DNA of 7,025 nt from Acidobacteriaceae bacterium (GTDB lineage: Bacteria; Acidobacteriota; Terriglobia; Terriglobales; Acidobacteriaceae): assembly GCA_030040395.1 (NCBI GenBank), contig JASHTU010000545.1, positions 1-7,025 on the forward strand, written 5' to 3'. The notes beneath the pieces were generated by a model. That model was not told where the DNA came from and ran no database searches. It saw nothing but the letters and a program-made list of their open reading frames with translations. The position numbers were made by a program, and so were the translations under genes. Positions 1 to 7,025 of the stretch are shown here, one piece after another (position 1 is the stretch's first letter; each line of letters starts with the position of its first letter).

Positions 1-1353
1 GGCGCCCACGTCCTCCAGATCGAGCGCAATCGTCTTCTCCACGCCTTTGGCGTCCGGCTCCACCGGGTTCCACGCCGCAATCGCCAGCGCGCCATCCTTT
101 CGACGGGTCGCCAACAGGTCCTCCGCGCGAGCTGGCAGCCGCTCCGTGCCCAGCTCGTGCAGCAGCTCGAAAGCGTCGAAGGCCGGCTTCGGAATCCCAT
201 CCTCCGCCACCAGCCCATAGCCCCCGTAAAACGGCGTCTTCACCACGCCCTGCTCCTCAAACACGTCCGAAAAGGTCCAGTACGACATCATCTCCGTTAT
301 CCCATCGCACTGGCTTACCGTCTCCGCCAGCCACGGCCCCATATAAATTGAGTCGGTAATCTCCTGCTGGTTCATATACGTGGCGTTGAACTCGCTCCAA
401 ATCAGCGGAATGTGCGGGCGCGCCGAGCCCTCGATCTCCCCGTGAACCATCTTCACCGCCGCGCACACCATCTGGTGCGGCGCAATCGTCCGATCGTCGT
501 GAAAGACGTTTTCCGCGCTGTCGTTGCCATAGACATGCGTGGAAACAAAGTCCAGCGGCACGTCGTTCTGCGTGGCGTGCGCAATCATGTCGCCCACCCA
601 CGCCGCCTGCGCCGTCGCCGGCCCTCCCAAGCGGATTCGCTGGCTCACCGACTTCAGCGCTCGCGCCGTATGGTCGTACAGCTCAAAATAGCTCTGCTGC
701 TTCGGCTGGCCCGCCCAGAAATCGAGGTTCGGCTCGTTCCACACCTCGAAGTACCACTGCGCGACTTCGTCGATTCCGTAACGCTCCACCAGGTGCCGCG
801 CGAACGCCGTAATCAACCCGTCCCATTTCGCGTAATCCTTCGGTGGCGAAACGATGGGCCGGTACCAGAACCCCTGGTAATCGAGGTGCGCGGCCAGGGC
901 TTTGGGCATGAAGCTGATCTCCACATAAGGCCGCACCCCCTCGGCCAGCAGCCCGTCGTAAATGTGGTCGACATAGGACCAGTTGTAGACCAGATTCCCC
1001 TGCGAATCCTCGTTGTACACGCCGTTTTCGTCGTCGAGGATGGCGTGGAAGCGCACGTAGCGGAACCCCGTAATCTTCCGCACCATGTGCAAATCGTCAC
1101 GATAGCTCTGCCGCATCGCCATGTTGGCGCGGCCCGAGCCGAACATCTGCTCCCAATAGTGCGGAAACGGCGTACCCATTGCGTGCGCGTCAATCGCCAC
1201 CGTTTCCACGCCCCCTGGCCCGGACGCAGCAGAGGGTTGCTGCGACCCAAGCGGACCCGCCAAGGCCGCCATGGCTAGCCCCGTAACCACGAGTGTGCGC
1301 AAAAAAAAACATGGGCGCCTCCGGAAATCGAGCGCATTGGACCCTCTCAACAT
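1..1353 (-). CDS. Secreted GH39-type glycosidase (beta-xylosidase-like), C-terminus cut by window edge
   Basis: One uninterrupted minus-strand frame gives 451 residues and runs off the left edge without a stop. The N-terminus looks like a signal peptide: basic residues near 12-19 (RRRPCFFLR), a hydrophobic stretch to about residue 31, then a small-residue-rich segment (AGPLGSQQPSAAS). The rest reads as a (beta/alpha)8 retaining glycosidase of family GH39. FEVWNEPN puts the acid/base Glu at E207, and IWSEFN puts the nucleophile at E321. Their 114-residue spacing is close to that of characterised GH39 beta-xylosidases. MSYWTFSDVFEE and GGYGLV continue the barrel, and the last 50 or so residues look like the start of the C-terminal beta domain. 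Family knowledge suggests hydrolysis of xylosides or related plant or microbial glycans outside the cytoplasm; the exact substrate cannot be read. ATG 1353 is the first start after an in-frame TGA at 1387-1389, but it has no clear Shine-Dalgarno. The 45-bp gap from pyrG suggests cotranscription. A nine-T run lies in the signal-peptide codons. Confidence 0.92.
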   Translation of the reverse strand, partial: MLRGSNALDFRRRPCFFLRTLVVTGLAMAALAGPLGSQQPSAASGPGGVETVAIDAHAMGTPFPHYWEQMFGSGRANMAMRQSYRDDLHMVRKITGFRYVRFHAILDDENGVYNEDSQGNLVYNWSYVDHIYDGLLAEGVRPYVEISFMPKALAAHLDYQGFWYRPIVSPPKDYAKWDGLITAFARHLVERYGIDEVAQWYFEVWNEPNLDFWAGQPKQQSYFELYDHTARALKSVSQRIRLGGPATAQAAWVGDMIAHATQNDVPLDFVSTHVYGNDSAENVFHDDRTIAPHQMVCAAVKMVHGEIEGSARPHIPLIWSEFNATYMNQQEITDSIYMGPWLAETVSQCDGITEMMSYWTFSDVFEEQGVVKTPFYGGYGLVAEDGIPKPAFDAFELLHELGTERLPARAEDLLATRRKDGALAIAAWNPVEPDAKGVEKTIALDLEDVGA

Positions 1354-1398
1354 TGTTCTGATGCCGCCATGCTCAGGCGCGGCGCCTCATTGGCCGTA

Positions 1399-3213
<1,815 letters not shown>

Positions 3214-3221
3214 TCAAGGCG

Positions 3222-3250
3222 TTGAACAAGCGTCTTCGCGGTCGCTTATG
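3222..3250 (+). promoter_or_regulatory. Possible promoter of the AKR gene
   Basis: TTGAAC (3222-3227) and CTTATG (3245-3250) are 17 bases apart, about 110 bases before the AKR start. The -35 matches TTGACA at four of six positions, and the -10 is a weak match. The leader would contain a possible hairpin, GCCCT (3301-3305) with AGGGC (3332-3336) enclosing CGCC-TTGC-GGCG, shortly before the ribosome binding site. No experiment or conservation supports this. Confidence 0.25.
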
Positions 3251-3347
3251 GCCGGGAGTGGGCTTCGGCATTTGCGAAGAATTCGTAAGCCTCTGCGCCG
3301 GCCCTAAACCGCCTTGCGGCGTGTAACCGGCAGGGCTACCATGCAGC

Positions 3348-3353
3348 AGGAGG
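3348..3353 (+). promoter_or_regulatory. Ribosome binding site of the AKR gene
   Basis: AGGAGG, a full match to the Shine-Dalgarno core, lies nine bases before ATG 3363 and decides that start. Confidence 0.8.
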
Positions 3354-3362
3354 CGTGCCGCC

Positions 3363-4361
3363 ATGACTGCAATTTCAACTGCGCTCACTCGCAAACTGGG
3401 CCGAACCGGCCCCGAGGTCTTTCCCATCGCCCTCGGCTGCATGGGCATGAGCGGAATCTACGGGGCAACCGACGAGGCGGAGTCCATCGCCACCCTCCAC
3501 GCCGCCATCGACGCTGGCGTCAACCTCATCGATACAGGCGACTTCTACGGCACGGGCCACAATGAGATGCTCATCGGCGCGGCCCTCCGTTTCCAGCGCG
3601 AGCAGGTGCTGCTCTCAGTCAAATTCGGCGCCCAGCGCGCCCCCGACGGCGCCTGGCTGGGCTACGACGCGCGCCCCGCCGCCGTCAAGACCTGGCTGGC
3701 CTACTCGCTCAAACGCCTCGGCGCGGATTACATCGACATCTACCGCCCCGCCCGTCTCGACCCCGCCGTGCCCATCGAAGACACCATCGGCGCCATCGCG
3801 GAGATGGTTCAGGCCGGGTACGTCCGCCACATTGGGCTTTCCGAAGCCGGCCCTGAGACCATTCGCCGCGCTGCCGCCGTCCACCCCATCGTGGATTTGC
3901 AGATCGAGTACTCGCTCATCAGCCGCGATCCGGAAATCAAAATCTTTCCTATCCTGGATGAATTGGGAATTGCCGTTACTGCCTATGGCGTGCTCTCGCG
4001 GGGCTTGCTATCCGGCTCGCGTCCAGCCGGTCCGGGCGATATGCGCGGCCATTTTCCGCGCTTCCATGGCGACAACCTGGCGCACAACCTCCAGCTCGCT
4101 GCCCGCCTCAAGGAAATCGCCGCCGCCAAAGGCGTTTCCTCCGCGCAGTTGGCGCTGGCCTGGGTCTTGGCCAAGGGCAGCTCGATTGTTCCAGTCGCGG
4201 GAGCGCGCACAAGGGCGCAACTTGCCGACAGCCTGCGGGCCCTCGAGGTAAAGCTCACCGCACAGGAAATCGCCGCCCTTGAAGCCGCGGTTCCCGCCCA
4301 CGCCGCCGCCGGACCCCGCTATGGCAAAGAACAGATGCGTGTCCTCGACAGCGAAAAGTGA
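3363..4361 (+). CDS. Aldo/keto reductase family protein with catalytic His replaced by Ala
   Basis: The 332-residue protein is a complete (beta/alpha)8 NAD(P)H-dependent aldo/keto reductase of the type that starts RKLGRTGPEV and ends LDSEK. Such enzymes usually reduce aldehydes or ketones in the cytoplasm; the substrate is not readable here. Visible landmarks are NLIDTGDFYG (D57 and Y62 of the catalytic tetrad), LLSVKFG (K87), the strand VRHIGLSEAG, LQIEYSLISR (175-190 region), TAYGVLSRGLLSG and the cofactor-binding VPVAGARTRAQL near 276-287. The fourth tetrad residue, His in a YxxHRxD motif, is missing: the sequence is YRPARLDPAVPIEDT, which places Ala130 there. From memory this variant is shared by a subgroup of relatives, so it need not mean a dead enzyme, but the catalytic detail must differ. 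The gene converges on a membrane-protein gene 110 bp downstream. A decayed copy of its last 53 residues lies about 1.2 kb further on. Confidence 0.95.
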   Translation: MTAISTALTRKLGRTGPEVFPIALGCMGMSGIYGATDEAESIATLHAAIDAGVNLIDTGDFYGTGHNEMLIGAALRFQREQVLLSVKFGAQRAPDGAWLGYDARPAAVKTWLAYSLKRLGADYIDIYRPARLDPAVPIEDTIGAIAEMVQAGYVRHIGLSEAGPETIRRAAAVHPIVDLQIEYSLISRDPEIKIFPILDELGIAVTAYGVLSRGLLSGSRPAGPGDMRGHFPRFHGDNLAHNLQLAARLKEIAAAKGVSSAQLALAWVLAKGSSIVPVAGARTRAQLADSLRALEVKLTAQEIAALEAAVPAHAAAGPRYGKEQMRVLDSEK

Positions 4362-4471
4362 GAACGAGCCAGGTTCTAATCGATATTTGCCTGGATCGAG
4401 GTGCGAAACTCGCTTTTGCGCGTCAGCCGCGACGCGAAAATTCTGTTACGGCAAAGATCTGCGCCCTTGTG

Positions 4472-5260
4472 TTACTGTTCAGCCTCTGATCCTGGAAGAC
4501 ATCTTGGCGCGCTTAGGTTTTGGATCTCTTCCGCGCTCATCACCGTCATCTTTTTTTCTCTCTCCACCTGGACCGATCCCCCGATTTGAATCAGGTTGGA
4601 TACATCGGGGTGGGGTTTAACCGAATGGCAAATCTGCCGTATCTGCACCCCGGCGCTGGCGGCAATCAGCGCGGCCGCTTTGGCCTCGTCGAGGTTGGAG
4701 CCGGGTCCCCACCACACGGAATTCGTGGGTGCATTCACCTTCGGCGGCAGCACCTTCACCGTTGCTCCAAGCTGCTCGAGCCGCGGCTTCACCAGGTCGA
4801 AGTTCACATCCTTGGTAAAGTGATTGAAGACCCGAATGGTCAGAGCCTGCCGTGCCTGCTGCGTCTGGGCGCTCACCAGGATGCCCGCATCCCGGTTGGC
4901 TTTGACAATCTCGCCCACCTGATCGGGCGTCGCAGCTTGGGCCACAGACGTCAGCGTGCCTTGATCTACGATCTGCTTGCGGAGCAGGTCAATGTCTCCC
5001 TGGATGGCTTGGGACTGCTGCGTAATCCAGGCATTCACGCGGGTAATGACCGCTTCCATGTCGTCCCGATGTTGTTTGGCGTCGTGTTGCGCTCCGGCCA
5101 GGGCCCACAACACGCCGCCAATAACCCCAATGAACGGCAGCGACTTCCAGAGGCGGCCCCGCCATTTGTCGTGGAAAAGCGCAAAGACTCCTGAGACTGC
5201 GCTGATCAGGATTCCGGCATTGGAGAGCAGGTAATCTTGAACTTCGCCTAACATCCGCAT
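4472..5260 (-). CDS. Uncharacterised two-helix membrane protein with coiled coil and C-terminal alpha/beta domain
   Basis: I do not recognise this 262-residue protein by name. Two hydrophobic segments (about 14-30 and 41-57) flank a basic loop (HDKWRGRLWKS), which by the positive-inside rule should be cytoplasmic and leave the bulk outside. Residues 60-100 are polar and Gln/Asp-rich and probably form a coiled coil. Residues 138-230 look like a small beta-alpha-beta-beta-alpha-beta domain: ALTIRVFNHF, an amphipathic helix, ATVKVLPP, TNSVWWGPG, a second Ala-rich helix, VQIRQICHS, and NLIQIGGSV. This order resembles LytR_C or SPOR-like wall-associated domains; that is inference. The start is ATG 5260, not the in-frame ATG 5329, because GGAGGG (5266-5271) stands five bases before it. 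The gene is alone on its strand, between an intact AKR and an AKR remnant, so neighbours give no clue to its job. It could be an acquired accessory gene. Confidence 0.78.
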   Translation of the reverse strand: MRMLGEVQDYLLSNAGILISAVSGVFALFHDKWRGRLWKSLPFIGVIGGVLWALAGAQHDAKQHRDDMEAVITRVNAWITQQSQAIQGDIDLLRKQIVDQGTLTSVAQAATPDQVGEIVKANRDAGILVSAQTQQARQALTIRVFNHFTKDVNFDLVKPRLEQLGATVKVLPPKVNAPTNSVWWGPGSNLDEAKAAALIAASAGVQIRQICHSVKPHPDVSNLIQIGGSVQVEREKKMTVMSAEEIQNLSAPRCLPGSEAEQ

Positions 5261-5265
5261 GAAAT

Positions 5266-5271
5266 CCCTCC
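5266..5271 (-). promoter_or_regulatory. Ribosome binding site of the membrane-protein gene
   Basis: The minus strand reads GGAGGG, five bases, ATG 5260. It selects this start over the open frame that begins 69 bases upstream. Confidence 0.75.
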
Positions 5272-5519
5272 ACCACACACGATCCTTGGCTCTTGCTCTG
5301 CACGCAGACCTCTCCTTTGGATTGCGCAATCAACACTGACAAGATTGAAAGAAAATCCGAGAAGGAGTTTCGTGTTGATAACGCGCCCGACGGGAAGACA
5401 CAAGGCTTTGGCAAAGTAGGACAATCACATAAACGTTGTTTGCTGCTCGGGTTGATTCTGCCAGCCCGCACGGCGAGCTCGAGCGAGTAGCCCCAAGTGT
5501 AACTCAGTCCTTTCCGTTC
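5272..5519. other. Non-coding stretch, partly AT-richer, with one 12-bp palindrome
   Basis: No convincing gene lies here. The part from about 5320 to 5450 is visibly poorer in G and C than the flanking genes. It holds a perfect palindrome (5320-5331) upstream of the minus-strand membrane-protein gene. I could not find a good promoter for that gene. A 65-codon plus-strand open frame (5293-5490) has no family resemblance and no ribosome binding site. The right end joins abruptly to the AKR remnant near 5520, so this stretch probably includes the junction at which most of the second AKR gene was lost. Confidence 0.5.
5320..5331. promoter_or_regulatory. Perfect palindrome, possible operator
   Basis: GATTGCGCAATC is its own reverse complement. 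It lies about 60 bases upstream of the membrane-protein start at 5260, where a repressor or activator site could be. A 12-bp palindrome can also arise by chance, and no second copy was seen in the window. Confidence 0.3.
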
Positions 5520-5678
5520 CCGGCGCGCACCCGCGAGCAGATCGCCAAGAGTCTCGCCGCCCACGATGCCAAACGGATCGCCGAAGAGATGGTGCAGATC
5601 GAGTCCGCGATTCTGCCCCACGCTGCCGCCGAACCCCGCTATGGCCAGGAGCGGATGCGCTCGCCGGATAGCGAAAAG
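5520..5678 (+). pseudogene. Remnant of a second aldo/keto reductase (C-terminal 53 codons)
   Basis: In one frame this stretch reads ARTREQIAKSLAAHDAK and then HAAAEPRYGQERMR and DSEK. It lines up without gaps to residues 280-332 of the intact AKR at 3363-4361, with about 29 of 53 identical by hand count. The best-kept parts are ARTR, the HAAAxPRYG block and the terminal DSEK. The first four-fifths of the gene is absent: upstream sequence in the same frame shows no AKR motifs. The cofactor loop looks short by one codon (PFPARTR where PVPGARTR would be expected). The stop that should follow Lys is lost, replaced by TAT, so the frame runs on into unrelated sequence. No ribosome binding site or plausible start precedes it. 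The divergence indicates an old paralogue, not a fresh duplication. A chance resemblance is unlikely given the ungapped match and the shared C-terminal end point. Confidence 0.8.
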
Positions 5679-5684
5679 TATAAT
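5679..5684 (+). promoter_or_regulatory. Perfect -10 hexamer, possible doxX-lipB promoter
   Basis: TATAAT occurs directly after the last homologous codon of the AKR remnant and about 120 bases upstream of the DoxX-like gene. The bases 17 upstream (5656-5661, TGCGCT) are a poor -35, so any promoter would depend on the -10 or an activator. Transcription would begin near 5691. Confidence 0.4.
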
Positions 5685-5699
5685 TCCGGCAATCTCGGC

Positions 5700-5719
5700 C
5701 GCGGCGTCGCTGCGCCGCG
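5700..5719 (+). other. GC-rich stem-loop in the doxX leader
   Basis: CGCGGCG (5700-5706) and CGCCGCG (5713-5719) are exact reverse complements around the loop TCGCTG. No T-run follows, so it is not a classic terminator. If transcription starts at the TATAAT box just upstream, this hairpin would sit near the 5' end of the message. Confidence 0.4.
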
Positions 5720-5793
5720 CAAGCGAATATTCATAACCGGCTCCCGCTTGCCTGTCGGGCGATTTCCCTGCAATATCGAGGTTGATTCATTCC

Positions 5794-5799
5794 AAGGAG
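5794..5799 (+). promoter_or_regulatory. Ribosome binding site of the DoxX-like gene
   Basis: AAGGAG lies six bases before ATG 5806. It overlaps the coding frame that would begin at ATG 5782, which argues for the later start. Confidence 0.8.
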
Positions 5800-5805
5800 C
5801 TTTTC

Positions 5806-6192
5806 ATGCGGATTGTGGCCACGGGCATGCGCATTCTACTGGGCGCGATCTTTGTCTTTTTCGGGCTGAACCACATCTTCAATTTCCTCCCCTCCGGACC
5901 CATGCCTTCGGGCACGGCCGGTCAGTTCCTCGCCGCCATGACGGCCGCCAAGTACTTCTACCTCGTTGGCGTGTGCGAGGCGCTGCCCGGACTGTTCCTG
6001 CTCATCAGCCGTTTCGTTCCCCTCGCCTTGCTGGTCCTGGCTGCGGTCATTGTCAACATCGACTTTGTGGATCTCACCCTGGCGCACATCGGTCTGCCCA
6101 TGGGAGCTTTGGTCACCATCCTCTGGATTTACCTCGCCTACCGCTATCGTTCCGCGCTTTCCGGGGTCCTCAAACAGCGGGCCGAAATTTAG
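5806..6192 (+). CDS. DoxX-like four-helix membrane protein
   Basis: The 128-residue protein is almost wholly hydrophobic, with four likely membrane helices near 4-23, 48-67, 70-89 and 95-113. The pattern FVFFGLNHIFNFLP after the first helix, a Pro/Gly-rich loop (PSGPMPSGTAG), EALPGLFLLISRFVPLALL, and VIVNIDFVDLTLA match small DoxX-type inner-membrane proteins. Members have been linked to quinone or thiosulfate metabolism and redox stress, but most, including this type, have no firm function. ATG 5806 is preferred over ATG 5782 because of the well-placed AAGGAG. The tail (YRYRSALSGVLKQR) is basic and presumably cytoplasmic. lipB starts 36 bases after the stop on the same strand, so the two are probably cotranscribed; I know of no functional link. 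Confidence 0.88.
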   Translation: MRIVATGMRILLGAIFVFFGLNHIFNFLPSGPMPSGTAGQFLAAMTAAKYFYLVGVCEALPGLFLLISRFVPLALLVLAAVIVNIDFVDLTLAHIGLPMGALVTILWIYLAYRYRSALSGVLKQRAEI

Positions 6193-6228
6193 GGCCGCCC
6201 AGGCCCGCTCCCTACAATTGAAATTGCG

Positions 6229-7025
6229 ATGATTCAGCATCTCTACCTCGGGCGCATGGGCTACGCTGAAGCGCTGCGGCTCCAGGAAGAGCTGGTCGCC
6301 TTGCGCCAACAGGGCCGCATTGACAACGTGCTGCTGCTCCTCGAGCACCCTCCGGTGCTCACCCTTGGCCGCAACGCCAAGCGCTCCAATATCCTGGCCT
6401 CGGACCAGCTTCTGGTCAGCCGCGGCGTCTCCCTCCACGAAATCAACCGCGGCGGCGACGTCACCTATCACGGTCCTGGCCAGCTCATTGGCTATCCCAT
6501 TTTCGACCTGCGCAGCCTCCGCAGCACTCATGGCGGCCGCCTCGGCCCGGTGGACTTCGTCCGCCTCATGGAAGAAGCCCTCATCCGCCTCTGCGCCGTT
6601 TACGGCGTCCAGGCCGGCCGCATCTGCGGCCTCACGGGAGTGTGGTGCGGGCTCGGTCCGTCAGCCTGTGACGCGAGTGCGGCGTCTGTTGCTGAGAATT
6701 CGTCCGAAAAGCCCCCGCTCGGGGAGCGAGGGCGCAAAATCGCCGCCATCGGCATCCATGTCTCCCGCGGCGTCACCTCGCACGGCTTCGCCTTCAACAT
6801 CACCACTGACCTTAACGACTTTGCCCTCATCAACCCCTGCGGCATCACCGACCGCCCGGTCACCAACCTGGAACGGGAAGTTACCCGCGAGGTTGCCGAG
6901 CGCGCCACTATCCCCAGCCTGGAAGAGATGGCCCACGAAGCCGCACGCCAGTTTGGGGTTGTTTTCCACCAGCAGCTTCGCGCCGTCGCCAATCTTGAGG
7001 CGCTCCGCGCTCAGGCTGAAGAGAC
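6229..7025 (+). CDS. lipB: Octanoyltransferase (lipoate biosynthesis), C-terminus cut by window edge
   Basis: The window holds 265 codons with no stop, so the end is missing. LipB moves octanoyl groups from acyl carrier protein to lipoyl-domain lysines, the first step of endogenous lipoate synthesis for pyruvate and 2-oxoglutarate dehydrogenases and the glycine cleavage system. Motifs are clear: LEHPPVLTLGRNA (38-50), the signature RGGDVTYHGPGQLIGYP (74-90), catalytic K170 in RKIAAIGIHVSRGVTSHGFA, and catalytic C204 in LINPCGI. The Lys-Cys spacing of 34 equals that of the E. coli enzyme. Unusually, about 26 extra residues (roughly 140-168, rich in Ser, Ala, Gly and Glu) lie between GVW and the catalytic lysine, where E. 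coli has only a few. ATG 6229 fits the family's N-terminus (LYLGRMGYAEALRLQ) but has no clear Shine-Dalgarno, which suggests translation coupled to the upstream DoxX-like gene or weak initiation. Confidence 0.97.
   Translation, partial: MIQHLYLGRMGYAEALRLQEELVALRQQGRIDNVLLLLEHPPVLTLGRNAKRSNILASDQLLVSRGVSLHEINRGGDVTYHGPGQLIGYPIFDLRSLRSTHGGRLGPVDFVRLMEEALIRLCAVYGVQAGRICGLTGVWCGLGPSACDASAASVAENSSEKPPLGERGRKIAAIGIHVSRGVTSHGFAFNITTDLNDFALINPCGITDRPVTNLEREVTREVAERATIPSLEEMAHEAARQFGVVFHQQLRAVANLEALRAQAEE

Noticed and set aside
412..1278. Long plus-strand open frame over the glycosidase
   Set aside because: It is Arg/His-rich shadow coding opposite a frame with clear GH39 motifs and both catalytic glutamates.
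4419..4436. Hairpin CGCGTC-AGCCGC-GACGCG between the convergent AKR and membrane-protein genes as a terminator
   Set aside because: On either strand the stem is followed by A-rich sequence, not a T-run. Factor-independent termination is not supported, though the stem is real.
5261..5329. Longer N-terminus of the membrane protein from ATG 5329
   Set aside because: The extra 23 residues are charged and unlike the rest, and GGAGGG is correctly spaced only for ATG 5260.
5372..5419. Fifteen-codon leader peptide starting at GTG 5372 after AAGGAG
   Set aside because: The spacing is tight, there is no promoter or attenuator nearby, and no same-strand gene follows closely. It is likely chance.
5447..5500. 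tRNA-like piece around GGGTTGATTCTGCC
   Set aside because: It faintly resembles a T-arm, but no acceptor, D or anticodon arms can be formed around it.
5436..6221. A 261-codon plus-strand protein spanning the AKR remnant and doxX
   Set aside because: Only 5520-5678 has homology. After the lost stop the frame is out of register with the clear DoxX-like frame.
6261..6992. Minus-strand open frames across lipB
   Set aside because: They are composition-driven shadows of the lipB frame, which has all the family motifs.

Overview
The window is GC-rich, gene-dense chromosomal DNA, apparently from a soil-type bacterium. An acidobacterial (Acidobacteriota) origin is my best guess, from the overall feel of the PyrG, DoxX-like and LipB proteins and the secreted GH39 glycosidase. 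This is inference, not a database result. I see no RNA genes, CRISPR arrays, insertion sequences or phage genes.

Left part (1-3362), minus strand. pyrG (CTP synthase, complete, with a good ribosome binding site) is followed after 45 bp by a secreted GH39-type glycosidase whose C-terminus runs off the left edge. Both catalytic glutamates of the glycosidase are visible, and its signal peptide is encoded across a run of nine T. A 293-bp intergenic region separates pyrG from a divergently transcribed aldo/keto reductase (AKR) gene.

Middle part (3363-5805). The AKR gene is complete and has a strong ribosome binding site, but the usual catalytic His is Ala. It converges on a minus-strand gene for a small protein with two membrane segments, a probable coiled coil and a compact C-terminal alpha/beta domain, which I cannot assign to a named family with certainty. 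Behind that gene is a 545-bp stretch without an intact gene. It is partly AT-richer and ends in a decayed fragment homologous to the last 53 residues of the intact AKR. The membrane-protein gene therefore lies between an intact AKR and the corpse of a second AKR, which suggests an old tandem duplication broken by insertion or deletion. A perfect TATAAT hexamer starts at the codon where the dead AKR's stop should be and could serve the downstream genes.

Right part (5806-7025), plus strand. A DoxX-like four-helix membrane protein is followed after 36 bp by lipB (octanoyltransferase of lipoate synthesis), which is cut by the right edge. This LipB carries an extra segment of about 26 residues just before its catalytic lysine.

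Most genes here are ordinary housekeeping or metabolic genes, and I see no clear new multi-gene system. The items most worth a second look are the AKR remnant with the gene lodged in front of it, the His-to-Ala AKR, the LipB insertion and the T9 tract in the glycosidase signal peptide.
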